Of a stretch of DNA of 64,000 bases, positions 25,057-34,600 are shown piece after piece. Where the stretch lies: NCBI GenBank assembly GCA_016200225.1, contig JACQFD010000020.1:45092-109091 (forward strand), written 5' to 3'. Made by a program: the position numbers and the translations under genes. Below the pieces are notes generated by a model, which had not been told where the DNA came from, did not search any database, and saw nothing but the letters and a program-made list of their open reading frames with translations. The number at the start of each line of letters is the position of its first letter. The stretch's first letter is position 1. This stretch comes from Planctomycetota bacterium. Its GTDB lineage: Bacteria > Planctomycetota > UBA1135 > JACQFD01.

Positions 25057-26433
25057 ATGCCAAGCTCGCGTTCACCGGTACTCGTCGCCAACGGCCAGGG
25101 CTTCTGGGGCGATTCTCCGCTCGGGCCGCTTCGCCTCGTTCGCGAAGGACCGCTCCATTACCTGACGCTCGATTACCTCGCCGAGGTGACGATGAGCATC
25201 ATGCAAAAACAAAAACGGCGCGACCCGAACGCAGGCTTCGCGACGGATTTTGTAAAAATGCTCGAACGGGTGCTGCCGCTTTGCATGGAAAAGGGCGTGC
25301 GAATTGTTGCAAACGCGGGCGGCGTCAATCCGTCGGCGTGCCGGCGCGCGTGCGCCGAAGTCGTTCGAAAGTTAAAATTGCCCGGCGTCAAAATCGGAGT
25401 CATCGAAGGCGACGACATTCTCGCGCGCCTTCCCGAATTGATAGCATCGGGCGAGGAATTTAAGAATCTCGACACCGGCGAACCGCTTTCGAAAGTATTA
25501 CAATCCGTCGAGTGCGCGAATGTTTATATCGGCGCGTTTCCGATCGCGGAAGCGCTCTCGAAAGGCGCGCACATCGTGATCGCGGGGCGCTGCACCGATC
25601 CCGCACTGCTCGGCGGTCCGCTTGTGTATGAATTCGGCTGGCGCCCCGAAGACACCGAGAAACTCGCGGCCGCCACCGTCGCCGGACATATCATCGAATG
25701 CGGGCCGCAATGCACCGGCGGCAATTATAGCAATTGGCGCGACGTGCCGAATCTTGCAAAAATAGGCTACCCGATCGCCGAGTGCCGCGAGGACGGATCG
25801 TTTGTTATTACAAAACACGAGGGAACGGGCGGTCTCGTCGATACAAAAACCGTGGCGTCGCAGCTTTTATATGAAATGGGCGATCCAAAACGTTATATCG
25901 GCCCCGACATCGTCGCCGATTTTACGAGTATACAAATGAAACAGGACGGCCGCGACCGCGTGCGCGTCACCGGCGTCCGCGGCGCGCCCGCGACGCCGAC
26001 ATATAAAGTTTCAATCGCTTATCGAAAAGGTTATAAAGCGCAGGGACAGCTCACGATCGCCGGCCCCGACGCCGTCGAAAAAGCGAAACTCTGCGCCGAC
26101 GTCGTGTTCGAGCGCCTCGCGATGGATAACTGTAACTTTGCGCCCGAAGAGCGCCTCGTCGAACTCATCGGCACCGGCGTCTGCCACGCGGGAATTGTAA
26201 ATAACGCCGATCCCGTCGAGGTCGTGCTGCGCATCGGCGTCAAATCGATGGACGAAAAAAAGGTCGCGCGTTTTGGTTATGAAATCGCGCCGCTCGTCAC
26301 GAGCGGCCCGCCCGGCGTCACGGGATTCGCGGGCGGACGGCCCGCGCCGGCCGAAATCATTGCATACTGGCCGGCGTTGATACAAAAAAACAAGATCCAG
26401 ACGAACGTCACCGTCGAAGAGGTGCAGTTGTGA
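25057..26433 (+). CDS. Acyclic-terpene-utilization AtuA-like protein (DUF1446)
   Basis: A 458-residue DUF1446/AtuA-N protein. Recognisable blocks are VANGQGFWGD near the start, ADFVKML-ERVLP...VRIVANAGGVNP, IEGDDI, AGRCTDPALL and the C-terminal VTGFAGGRPAPAEIIAYWP. In Pseudomonas, AtuA is required for growth on citronellol/geraniol, but its biochemical role is not known and the family is widespread outside terpene degraders. It overlaps the next gene (GTGA), which carries the small partner domain that is fused in some AtuA proteins. No terpene-degradation enzymes flank it here. Confidence 0.85.
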   Translation: MPSSRSPVLVANGQGFWGDSPLGPLRLVREGPLHYLTLDYLAEVTMSIMQKQKRRDPNAGFATDFVKMLERVLPLCMEKGVRIVANAGGVNPSACRRACAEVVRKLKLPGVKIGVIEGDDILARLPELIASGEEFKNLDTGEPLSKVLQSVECANVYIGAFPIAEALSKGAHIVIAGRCTDPALLGGPLVYEFGWRPEDTEKLAAATVAGHIIECGPQCTGGNYSNWRDVPNLAKIGYPIAECREDGSFVITKHEGTGGLVDTKTVASQLLYEMGDPKRYIGPDIVADFTSIQMKQDGRDRVRVTGVRGAPATPTYKVSIAYRKGYKAQGQLTIAGPDAVEKAKLCADVVFERLAMDNCNFAPEERLVELIGTGVCHAGIVNNADPVEVVLRIGVKSMDEKKVARFGYEIAPLVTSGPPGVTGFAGGRPAPAEIIAYWPALIQKNKIQTNVTVEEVQL

Positions 26434-26771
26434 AAACCGAGAAAATTAAATTATCCGAAATCGCATATGCGCGTTCGGGCGACAAGGGCGACGGGAGCAA
26501 CGTCGGGATCGCCGCGTACACGAACGAGGGTTATGAAATCCTCCGCCGCGAACTCACGGCCGCGCGCGTGAAACAACATTTCGCCGGGATCGCGCTCGGC
26601 GATGTCGATCGTTATGAAGCGCCCAACATGCTCGCGCTCAATTTTATTCTTCACGATTCGCTCGGCGGCGGCGGCAGCGAATCGTTAAAAACCGACGCGC
26701 AGGGCAAAACGCACGGAATCGGATTGTTAAGAATGGAAATCGAGGTGCCTGTCGGCGTCAAGTTGAAGTAA
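26430..26771 (+). CDS. Small AtuA-partner domain protein
   Basis: A 113-residue protein with the signature IAYARSGDKGDGSNVGIAAY, the domain found at the C-terminus of fused AtuA-type proteins or encoded directly after them. The start is GTG 26430, overlapping the upstream TGA by three bases, so translation is coupled. It presumably forms a complex with the 458-residue protein. Confidence 0.82.
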   Translation: MKTEKIKLSEIAYARSGDKGDGSNVGIAAYTNEGYEILRRELTAARVKQHFAGIALGDVDRYEAPNMLALNFILHDSLGGGGSESLKTDAQGKTHGIGLLRMEIEVPVGVKLK

Positions 26772-26840
26772 CCGGCGACGCCGCTGTCGCGGCGCGACCC
26801 CCGAGCGTCCGATTTCAACGGCATTTCGAGAATTGTCCGC

Positions 26841-26870
26841 TTGACAATCCAACGGACGGCGTAACAGATA
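26841..26870 (+). promoter_or_regulatory. Possible promoter upstream of the metal-uptake region
   Basis: A perfect TTGACA at 26841-26846 lies 30 bp before GTG 26876. The best -10 candidates (ACAGAT or CAGATA at 17-18 bp spacing) are weak, and the TTGACA lies inside a GTCCG/CGGAC inverted repeat. Confidence 0.3.
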
Positions 26871-26875
26871 GGGTC

Positions 26876-27193
26876 GTGAGAAACGCGGGCGCGCTCCCTT
26901 TCCGAAATGCCGCATGGCGGCGGATCGCCCTTTCGTTATTGCTGCTTGCCGCGTTCTCCATCGTTCTCCGCCTCGGCGCGCTGCACCGCCACATCCCCGG
27001 CAGCCCCGACCCGAACACCTGCGCGACGTGCGTCCTCGCGAACGCCCCGACGGACGGGCCGCCGGCGCCCGCGGAAATTCATATACTGCGAATCGAAACA
27101 ACAATTCCGGAGGAAGCCGCTCCGAGCGTCGCCGAGACGCATTTCCTAAGACTTCCGGATCCGCGCGGACCGCCCGCCGGAAAAATCGTTTAG
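26876..27193 (+). CDS. Small exported His/Cys-containing protein
   Basis: A 105-residue protein with a basic N-terminus and one hydrophobic segment (about residues 15-35), then a short exported part containing HRHIPGSPDPNTCATCV (two His and a CxxC). The rest is Pro-rich. The motif and its position directly before a porin and a ZnuABC-like system suggest metal binding, but no family is recognised. The start is GTG 26876. Confidence 0.5.
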   Translation: MRNAGALPFRNAAWRRIALSLLLLAAFSIVLRLGALHRHIPGSPDPNTCATCVLANAPTDGPPAPAEIHILRIETTIPEEAAPSVAETHFLRLPDPRGPPAGKIV

Positions 27194-27251
27194 TTCGCGA
27201 ACGTTAATTTAATATTCGTTCGTGCGCGCCCGCGTCCGGGCGCCTGACGGT

Positions 27252-27271
27252 TTGAATTATTAATTAATCAA
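27252..27271. promoter_or_regulatory. AT-rich imperfect palindrome upstream of the porin operon
   Basis: A 20-bp element from TTGA to TCAA (16 of 20 positions symmetric) lies about 100 bp before the porin start in an otherwise GC-rich gap. Its placement before a zinc-type uptake operon makes a Zur-like operator conceivable, though it does not match a Zur consensus I can recall. Confidence 0.3.
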
Positions 27272-27372
27272 TGCGCCGCGCGCCGCGCGGGCATTCCACG
27301 CCGCCCGATCCGCTTTTCGTTCTTCGGGCGGAACCATGCCACCCTTCGCCAAGGCCCATACTCCAAGTTCAA

Positions 27373-28884
27373 ATGGCCACCACTCACAAACGGGGCCGCC
27401 GCACGCCCATTTCCGCGTGCTTCGCGGCCGCGCTGATCCTGCTATTCGCGCGAACACCGTCGTTCGCGCAAAACACCTCCGAAGAGAGAATCAAAAAACT
27501 CGAATCGGAATTCGAAAATTATAAAAAAGAGCGCGACTCCGAGCGCTCCGAATTTCAAAAACAAATCGCCGAATTGAAACAACAAATCGCCGGCCGGGCG
27601 CCCTCCGATGTGTCACAGAGCGTCGATGACGCGATCGCGGAACTCGCGATTCGTGTCAATTCGCTCGCGGACCGCCAGAAAACGTCCGACGCGGCGAAAG
27701 GCCAGCGCCTCGCTTATATTGATATTTCATTCGACGTTTTGACTGCCGTCGGCGGCAGCAAGGCGACCGACAATCAATTGGATATATTACAGGCGGGAGG
27801 CCACGATCCGAACCGGCGCGGTTTCACGCTCGAGCAGGCGGAATTGTCCTTTCAAGGCGCGGTCGATCCGTATTTTCGCGGCGACAGCCATATGGTGCTT
27901 GCAACCAATAAAGCGGGCGAGACCGAGGTCGAACTGGAGGAGGCGTTTCTTACAACAACGTCGCTGCCGGGAAATTTACAATTCAAATTCGGGCAGTATT
28001 TGACCGAATTCGGCCGCGTCAATCCAACGCACCCGCACACATGGGATTTCGTCGATCAGCCGCTTGTAAACAATCGGATGTTCGGCGGCGACGGCCTCCG
28101 CGCGCCCGGCGCGCGCATTTCGTGGCTCGCGCCGACGCCGTTTTATTTAGAATTGACTTCCGGCATCCAAAACGCGCGCGGTGAAACTGTAACAAGCTTC
28201 ATGGGCAACGATTCGGTGTTCGACCCGGTGAAGGGCAGCAGCGGCGCGATGATTCCGGGTTCGTTCGGCGGTCATCCGTTTATTAAAGATCAAGTCAGCG
28301 GCTTCGGTAATATGTTATATTCCGAGCGCGCCGAAGCTTCCTTCGATTTAAGCGATGCGTCGACGCTGCTCGCAGGATTGTCGGGACTCTTCGGACCCAA
28401 CTCGACGGGCAACAAGGGCGAAACTGAAATCTGGGGCGTCGACTGGTTTTACAAATGGAAACCGCTCAATAACGATCAAGGCTGGCCGTTCGTGCGGGTT
28501 ACTAACGAAGTGATCTGGCGCAACGCGCACGCGGCGGCGTGGAACGGCGATCTCGACGGCGACGGAATCGCCGAATCGTTCGGCGCGCAGAATTTTAAAG
28601 ATTGGGGCACGTATTTACAATTTTTGTGGGGTTTCTCGCGGCCGTGGGTCGCCGGATTTCGCGTCGATTACGTCGACGGAAACGGCGCCAGCACTGGCGG
28701 CGACGGCGCGATCGACCGGCGCTATCGTTTAACTCCCGATATTACGTATTATCCGACCGAATTTAGCAAAATTCGCCTTCAAGTCAATTATGACAAAGTC
28801 CAACAGCTCGACGACCGGGGTTTCCTGAGCGTCTGGCTGCAATTCGAAATTCTTTTCGGCGCGCACGGCGCGCATAAATTCTAA
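27373..28884 (+). CDS. Outer-membrane porin-like protein, probably linked to metal uptake
   Basis: A 503-residue protein: signal peptide (about residues 1-33), a coiled-coil region with Glu/Lys heptads (about 38-120, EERIKKLESEFENYKKERD), then a beta-barrel region to the C-terminal Phe. It resembles phosphate-selective/OprP-like porins and the porins encoded next to zinc ABC systems. The coiled coil probably forms a periplasmic stalk, perhaps contacting peptidoglycan. ATG 27373 gives a proper signal peptide; an upstream ATG at 27271 would add 34 residues. 26 bp before the metal-binding protein gene, so co-transcribed. Confidence 0.8.
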   Translation: MATTHKRGRRTPISACFAAALILLFARTPSFAQNTSEERIKKLESEFENYKKERDSERSEFQKQIAELKQQIAGRAPSDVSQSVDDAIAELAIRVNSLADRQKTSDAAKGQRLAYIDISFDVLTAVGGSKATDNQLDILQAGGHDPNRRGFTLEQAELSFQGAVDPYFRGDSHMVLATNKAGETEVELEEAFLTTTSLPGNLQFKFGQYLTEFGRVNPTHPHTWDFVDQPLVNNRMFGGDGLRAPGARISWLAPTPFYLELTSGIQNARGETVTSFMGNDSVFDPVKGSSGAMIPGSFGGHPFIKDQVSGFGNMLYSERAEASFDLSDASTLLAGLSGLFGPNSTGNKGETEIWGVDWFYKWKPLNNDQGWPFVRVTNEVIWRNAHAAAWNGDLDGDGIAESFGAQNFKDWGTYLQFLWGFSRPWVAGFRVDYVDGNGASTGGDGAIDRRYRLTPDITYYPTEFSKIRLQVNYDKVQQLDDRGFLSVWLQFEILFGAHGAHKF

Positions 28885-28910
28885 AAACAATAATTATATC
28901 GAATCAAGCC

Positions 28911-29972
28911 ATGAATCATTTACTAACAATCATTCTCGCATTTCTGGCGGCGCTCTCCGCGCCACCGCGGCACGGCGCCGCCGCGGACGATAAGATACAA
29001 ATCCTCACGACCGCGCCCGATTTGCGCGACATCGCCGAAAAAATCGGCGGCGACCGCATCGAAGCGAAGAGTTTACTAAAAGGCCCGGAGGATCCCCACT
29101 TTGTCGACGCCAAACCGAGTTCGAAAAAACTCGCGAACGGCGCCGAAGTTTTTGTATTGATAGGGATGTCGCTCGAAATCGGATATGAACCGTTGATCGT
29201 TTCGGATTCGCGTAATCCCAAGATCCAGCCGGGCGCTCCCGGCCATATCGATGCCTCGGTGAATGTTCGAAAGTTGGAAGTTCCAACGGGCGTCGTTGAC
29301 CGCGGGCTCGGCGACGTGCATCCCGAGGGGAATCCGCATTATTTGCTAGATCCGATGAATGGTAAAATCGTCGCCGAAACTATATTTCAAGCGTTGACGA
29401 CGGCCGCACCTCAGCACAAATCCGAGTTCGAGGAAAATTACAAAAAATTCTGCCGCACGATCGACGAGAACATGTTCGGCGCGAAAATTCTGAAACGATT
29501 CAAGGCCGATACACTTTCCGAGTTGTTAGCAGACGGCAAATTGAAAGAATTCCTGGCGGGACGCAAATCGGCCGACGATCCAAACAAAACCGCGGAATCC
29601 GATCTCCGCGGATGGGCGGAGGCGATGTTGCCGTATTCCGGAAAATCGGTTGCCGTTTATCACAAAAACTTCAGTTATTTCGCGCACCGCTTCAACTTGG
29701 ACGAGGCCGTCGCGCTGGAACCCAAGCCCGGTATTCAGCCGTCGTCGGCGCACCTCGTCGAAGTCGTGAAGATCATGAAGTCGGCGCAAATGAAGGCGGT
29801 CTTCTATACTACATTTCAGGACAGGAAGCCCGTGGACATCGTGTGCGAACAAACTGGGGCGACCGCGGTCCAGTTTCCCCACCAAGTAAACGCGCTACCG
29901 GACGCAACGGATTACGTTAAAATGATCGACATGATCGTCAAGTCCGCGGCGAAAGCTCTTGCGGGTACGTAA
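28911..29972 (+). CDS. Zinc/manganese ABC transporter substrate-binding protein (ZnuA-like)
   Basis: A 353-residue cluster-9 solute-binding protein with a signal peptide (residues 1-24). Metal-site histidines are visible in GPEDPHFVDAKPS and GNPHYLLDP, with a third candidate in YHKNFSYFAHRF and an acidic ligand near the C-terminal FPHQVNAL region. It lacks the long His-rich loop of typical zinc-specific ZnuA, so zinc versus manganese cannot be decided. It is followed by the ATPase and permease of the same transporter. Confidence 0.88.
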   Translation: MNHLLTIILAFLAALSAPPRHGAAADDKIQILTTAPDLRDIAEKIGGDRIEAKSLLKGPEDPHFVDAKPSSKKLANGAEVFVLIGMSLEIGYEPLIVSDSRNPKIQPGAPGHIDASVNVRKLEVPTGVVDRGLGDVHPEGNPHYLLDPMNGKIVAETIFQALTTAAPQHKSEFEENYKKFCRTIDENMFGAKILKRFKADTLSELLADGKLKEFLAGRKSADDPNKTAESDLRGWAEAMLPYSGKSVAVYHKNFSYFAHRFNLDEAVALEPKPGIQPSSAHLVEVVKIMKSAQMKAVFYTTFQDRKPVDIVCEQTGATAVQFPHQVNALPDATDYVKMIDMIVKSAAKALAGT

Positions 29973-29995
29973 ACAACGACAACCGTGAGTTTATC

Positions 29996-30820
29996 CTGAA
30001 TCCAGAACAGCCCGAGCTTTCCGGCGGTGCGGCAACAGATCCGTCGGAAAGCATATTATTAAGATGTGAAAATGTAGCAATCGGTTATGGCCATAGCGCC
30101 GTCGCCGATAATGTTAGCTTTTCATTGACTCAGGGCTCGTATCTCGGCATCGTCGGCCCGAACGGCTGCGGTAAAACTACATTACTAAAAGCAATTCTCG
30201 GAATTCTTCCGCTGCTCGGCGGCAACTTGGACTGGGCCGACGGCCGACGCCCGAGAATTGGTTATGTTCCACAGCGCGACGCCATCGATCCGATATATCC
30301 ATATCGCGCACTTGAAGTCGTATTGCTCGGCCTCGGAACGGAGCACGTTTTTCGCCCTTCGCCAACGCGCGAGATGCGAGAACGCGCCGAGCGCGCCCTC
30401 GAACGCGTGGGACTCGCCAATCACCGATATAAAGGATATTCTGAATTGTCCGGCGGCCAGCGCCAGCGCGTTCTCGTCGCGCGGGCGATCGCCGTCGAAC
30501 CGCAATTGTTTGCATTGGACGAACCGACGAGCGGCCTCGATCCCGGAAGCACGGAGCGCTTGCTCGACGTCGTCGATGAAATGAGGGAATTGCATCATTT
30601 AACTGTTATATTAGTTTCCCACGATCTGTCGCTCGTGGCGCGGCGCGCGACGCATGCGCTCGCCATGTTCGAGGGAAAATACGTCGTCGGACCGGTTGAA
30701 ACGACGATTACGACCGAGCAGCTCTCGCATTTATATCAATATCCACTGCGCGTCGTGCGTTCAAATGGCGATGTCAGTGTTGGCCCCCATCGCGAACGGA
30801 AATCAGTGAGCGGCTCGTGA
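29996..30820 (+). CDS. Metal ABC transporter ATP-binding protein (ZnuC-like), non-canonical start
   Basis: An ABC ATPase with Walker A GPNGCGKTT, signature LSGGQRQRVLVARA, Walker B LFALDEPTSG and switch His in VSHDLS. The conserved N-terminal strand (ILLRCENVAIGYG...ADNVSFSL) is encoded upstream of the only standard start (TTG 30125), and no ATG, GTG or TTG occurs in frame between the TAA at 29918 and 30125. CTG 29996 (or ATC 29993) is therefore proposed, giving 274 residues, normal for the family. It overlaps the permease start by four bases (GTGA). Confidence 0.85.
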   Translation: MNPEQPELSGGAATDPSESILLRCENVAIGYGHSAVADNVSFSLTQGSYLGIVGPNGCGKTTLLKAILGILPLLGGNLDWADGRRPRIGYVPQRDAIDPIYPYRALEVVLLGLGTEHVFRPSPTREMRERAERALERVGLANHRYKGYSELSGGQRQRVLVARAIAVEPQLFALDEPTSGLDPGSTERLLDVVDEMRELHHLTVILVSHDLSLVARRATHALAMFEGKYVVGPVETTITTEQLSHLYQYPLRVVRSNGDVSVGPHRERKSVSGS

Positions 30821-31674
30821 ATTTTTTCGACGATTTTTCATCATTAAGTAATTCATTCTACGCGACGCTCCTGCTGGCGACGGTACTCGCGTTTCTAGGC
30901 GTCCACGTCATACTTCGCCGCGTCGTATTTGTAGGAATTGCGCTCTCGGAAATGTCCTCGCTCGGAATCGCGTCATCTTTTTATCTCGAGCGTTTCGAAT
31001 TTACCGAACCGGGTCGGATGTTTAGTTTTGCGCGCGAGCATCTGATCATGGGAACATTACTAAATTTCCTGGGACTCGTCTTTCTTTCGCCGACCGAATC
31101 GAAACGTCTTTCGCGCGAAGCAAGAATCGGCATTTGTTTCGCCGCCGCGGGCGCGCTGGCCATTTTGTTAGTAGCGCTCAGCCCGCGTGGAATGGATGAA
31201 ATTCGCGCGCTAATGGCGCACGACCCGCTTTTTATTTCGCACCAGGATTTAACTGTTCTATTTTCGACGATGATTCCGGCGCTGCTCGGACTCGTGCTGT
31301 TTTTTCGGCGATTTCTTTTAGTAGCCTTTGATCGCGAAATGGCGATTTCGCTCGGCGTGCATGCAAAAAACTGGGACATGTTCTTTTATTTACTTCTAGG
31401 ATTATCGATCGCCATGGCAATCCATTTCTCCGGCGTTCTATTCGCGATCGGATTTTTAGTATTGCCAAGTTCCGCAGCGCTATCGGTCGGGCGCCGTCCG
31501 TGGACGATTTTTCTCATCGCGAGCGCGATCGGCTTATTCTCCGCGGTCGTCGGTTACGTCGCCGGCTACCATTTCGACCTGCCGCTCGGCCCGACGGCGG
31601 TCGGGATTGCATTTGTAATATTCATATTAACGCAAGCGGGGCGGCGTATGTCGGAGTTCGCGCGGATCCACTGA
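30817..31674 (+). CDS. Metal ABC transporter permease (ZnuB-like)
   Basis: A 285-residue ABC-3 family permease with about eight TM segments. Recognisable features are FLGVHVILRRVVFVGIALSEMSSLG near the start and SLGVHAKNWDMFFYLLLG (EAA-like coupling region), followed by VLFAIGFLVLPSSAAL. GTG 30817 overlaps the ATPase stop. The end overlaps the convergent mfd gene by 48 bp. Completes a ZnuABC-type importer. Confidence 0.88.
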   Translation: MNFFDDFSSLSNSFYATLLLATVLAFLGVHVILRRVVFVGIALSEMSSLGIASSFYLERFEFTEPGRMFSFAREHLIMGTLLNFLGLVFLSPTESKRLSREARIGICFAAAGALAILLVALSPRGMDEIRALMAHDPLFISHQDLTVLFSTMIPALLGLVLFFRRFLLVAFDREMAISLGVHAKNWDMFFYLLLGLSIAMAIHFSGVLFAIGFLVLPSSAALSVGRRPWTIFLIASAIGLFSAVVGYVAGYHFDLPLGPTAVGIAFVIFILTQAGRRMSEFARIH

Positions 31675-34600
31675 TGTCCGTGGGACCGTCTCCACGGATT
31701 TTAACAACATCTTAAACGCCTCGTCCGGCGATTTCTCGCGTTCGCGATCGAAAATAAGATGCATCCGTCCTTCGTCGATCTGGCGGCGGTCGCGGAACCA
31801 CGCGAGTGCGGCGTCGGCTTTGCGGTGATCCGTAAAATCGACGAAATACCTGTCGCGCATATAGGTAATGAGCTTGATCGAAGAATGTAACAGCTTGTTT
31901 TTGATATAAAATATATCCAAAAGCCGCACCGCCTCCTCCGGCGGCCGCCCGAAACGGTCGCGCAGATCGGCCGCGACGGCTTCATAACTCTTTCGGTCGC
32001 GGACGCCGTCCATCAAACGGTAAACTTCAAGGCGCATTCGAATATTAGGAACATACTTTTCCGGAAGGAACGCGCGCACGCCCAGTTCGAGATCGGGACC
32101 GGCCGCGACGTCTTCGAGCGAGTCGAGCACTTGCTTTTGTATTGGAATTCCGCGGCCGCCGTCGCCCGCGTCGAAATCGCCGGCGTCGTCGCGATTATTA
32201 TATTTATTATCCGCATCGTCCGGCGGCGCATCGAGTCCGAGCGCGGACGGGCGTTCGACCTCGAGCGGCTGCGCGTCCTCGTCGGACAGCGCCTTCACCG
32301 CCGCGCGCTCCATCGGCGCCGGTTTCGGAATTCCAAGCTGCGCCGCGACGCGCGCCTCGCGCGCCGCCTTCTCGCGTCGTTCGCGTCCGATGCGGTCGAC
32401 CGTTGCTTTTAATAATTTACAATATAACTCGTAACCGATCGCGGCGATGTGTCCGCTTTGCTGCGAACCTAACAGATTTCCCGCGCCGCGGATTTCGAGA
32501 TCGCGCATGGCGATGTCGAATCCGGCGCCCAATTGTTGTAATTCCTCGACCGCGCGGATGCGCGCTTTCGCGTCGGAACCGAGCGGCGCGTTTCCCGGTA
32601 TCAGTAAATAACAATAACCCTTCTGCGTTCCACGGCCGACGCGTCCGCGCAATTGATGAAGATCCGCGAGGCCGAACCATTCCGCGTGATCGATGAATAT
32701 AGTATTCGCATCGGGGATGTCGAGCCCGCTCTCGACGATCGCGGTCGATAATAATACTTCAAATTCGCCTTTGACGAAATCGGTCATCGTCGACTCGAGA
32801 TCGTCGTCGCCCATCTGCCCGTGCGCGATCGCATAACGCGCTTCGGGCACCAATTGCGCGAGTTCGCGCGCTCGATACTCGAGCGAGGCTATCCGGTTAT
32901 GTACAAAATAGACTTGCCCGCCGCGGTTCAGTTCCAAACGAATCGCTTTTTGTATTAATTCGGATTCTTCACAAATAGAAATATGCGTTTCGACGGCTTC
33001 GCGCCCGGGCGGCGGCGTCGTTAATGATGAAATGTCGCGGAGTCCGGTCAGCGCCTGATGCAGCGTCCGCGGAATCGGCGTCGCGGTCATCGACAAAACG
33101 TCGACGGACGCGCGCAGTTTTTTTAGTCTTTCTTTCGCGCGCACGCCGAATCTCTGTTCTTCGTCAATAATGATCATTCCGAGGTCGCGAAACCGAACGT
33201 CGTTCGATAATATACGATGCGTCCCAATCAATATATCCAACGATCCTTCGCCCGCCTTGCGCAGCGCTTCGCGGGACTCTTTCGCCGAACGAAATCTCGA
33301 AATCGTCTCGACCGTCACCGGCAAATCCGCGAATCGTTCGCGAAATGTTCTTAAATGTTGTTCCGCGAGCACGGTCGTCGGCACGAGTACGGCGACCTGC
33401 CGGCCCGATCTTACAGTTTTGAACGCCGCGCGCATCGCGAGCTCGGTTTTTCCGTACCCGACGTCGCCGCAAAGTAAACGATCCATCGGCCGCGTCGATT
33501 CGAGATCGTTCTTGAGTTCTATTGTACATTTCGATTGATCTTCAGTATCGATGAACGGAAACGCCGCTTCGAACTCGCGCTGCATTTCCTCGTCGGGCGG
33601 GCACGCGAATCCGACGCGCGCCTCCCGCATCGCCTGCGTTTCTAACAATTCGGCGGCCAGATCCGCGACCGCTTTCTTAACTTGCGCTTTGCGGCGCGCG
33701 AACGAAACGCCTCCGATCCGGTCGAGCGGAGGATTTGCTTTTCCGGCGCCGATGTATTTTCCGACGAGATCGATACGCGATGCGGGAACATACAATTTCG
33801 TTTCCCCGGCGTATTCTATAATTAGATTCTCCTCCTCTCCGGTTCCTTTCTGTAATCTTTCAGTTCCGCGAAACGCGCCGACGCCGTGAATCGCGTGCAC
33901 GACGAAATCCCCCGTTCGCAGTTCGCTCGCGTGTTCGATCGCGCGCGACTCCTGCGTCTTCTTGACGCGCGTCGGCCGCCGGATCGCGATGACGCCGATC
34001 AGTTCCGCGTGCGTCAGCGCCGTGATTCCTAATTTTGGATATGTAAATCCATGCGAAAGTTCGCCGACGCGGATGTCGATCGGTAAAGTTACGTCGACGC
34101 CGCGGTCTTTTAATGTTTCGCGCAGGCGTTTCGCCTCGGCCTCATTATGACAAAAAACCACGACGGCGCCGTCGCGGGCCGCGGTGGTGAGGACGTCGTG
34201 CGACGGTTTCAATCCGACGCCCATTTCGCGGATGCCGCGCGCGCCGAGACCGAAATTTCCGCCGGGAATTATACTTAAATCGAGCCGCGCGCGGCGCGCC
34301 GTTTCGTCCCAAAGCCTCGCAAGCGCGCTTTTATTATAATCACTTTGCAACGTGAGACTCTCGCCGCGCTCCTCGACGCGCGCCGGTTCCGCGAACGTTA
34401 TAATAGCATGATCGCTAAAGAACTTCAGCGGATCCACTCCCGCGAGTTCGCTATCGGCGACGAGCGGAACTGTTATGAAGTCGAGGCGTTCGATCGACCT
34501 CTGCGTCGATGCTTCAAATCGGCGGATCGATTCGATTTTGTCCTCGAACGTCTCGACGCGGATCGGCGCGTCGGCGGCGTGCGGCCAAAAATCTAACAAA

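Noticed and set aside
27225..27245. GCGCCCG/CGGGCGC hairpin between the small exported protein and the porin as a terminator
   Set aside because: There is no T tract after it, so intrinsic termination is not supported.
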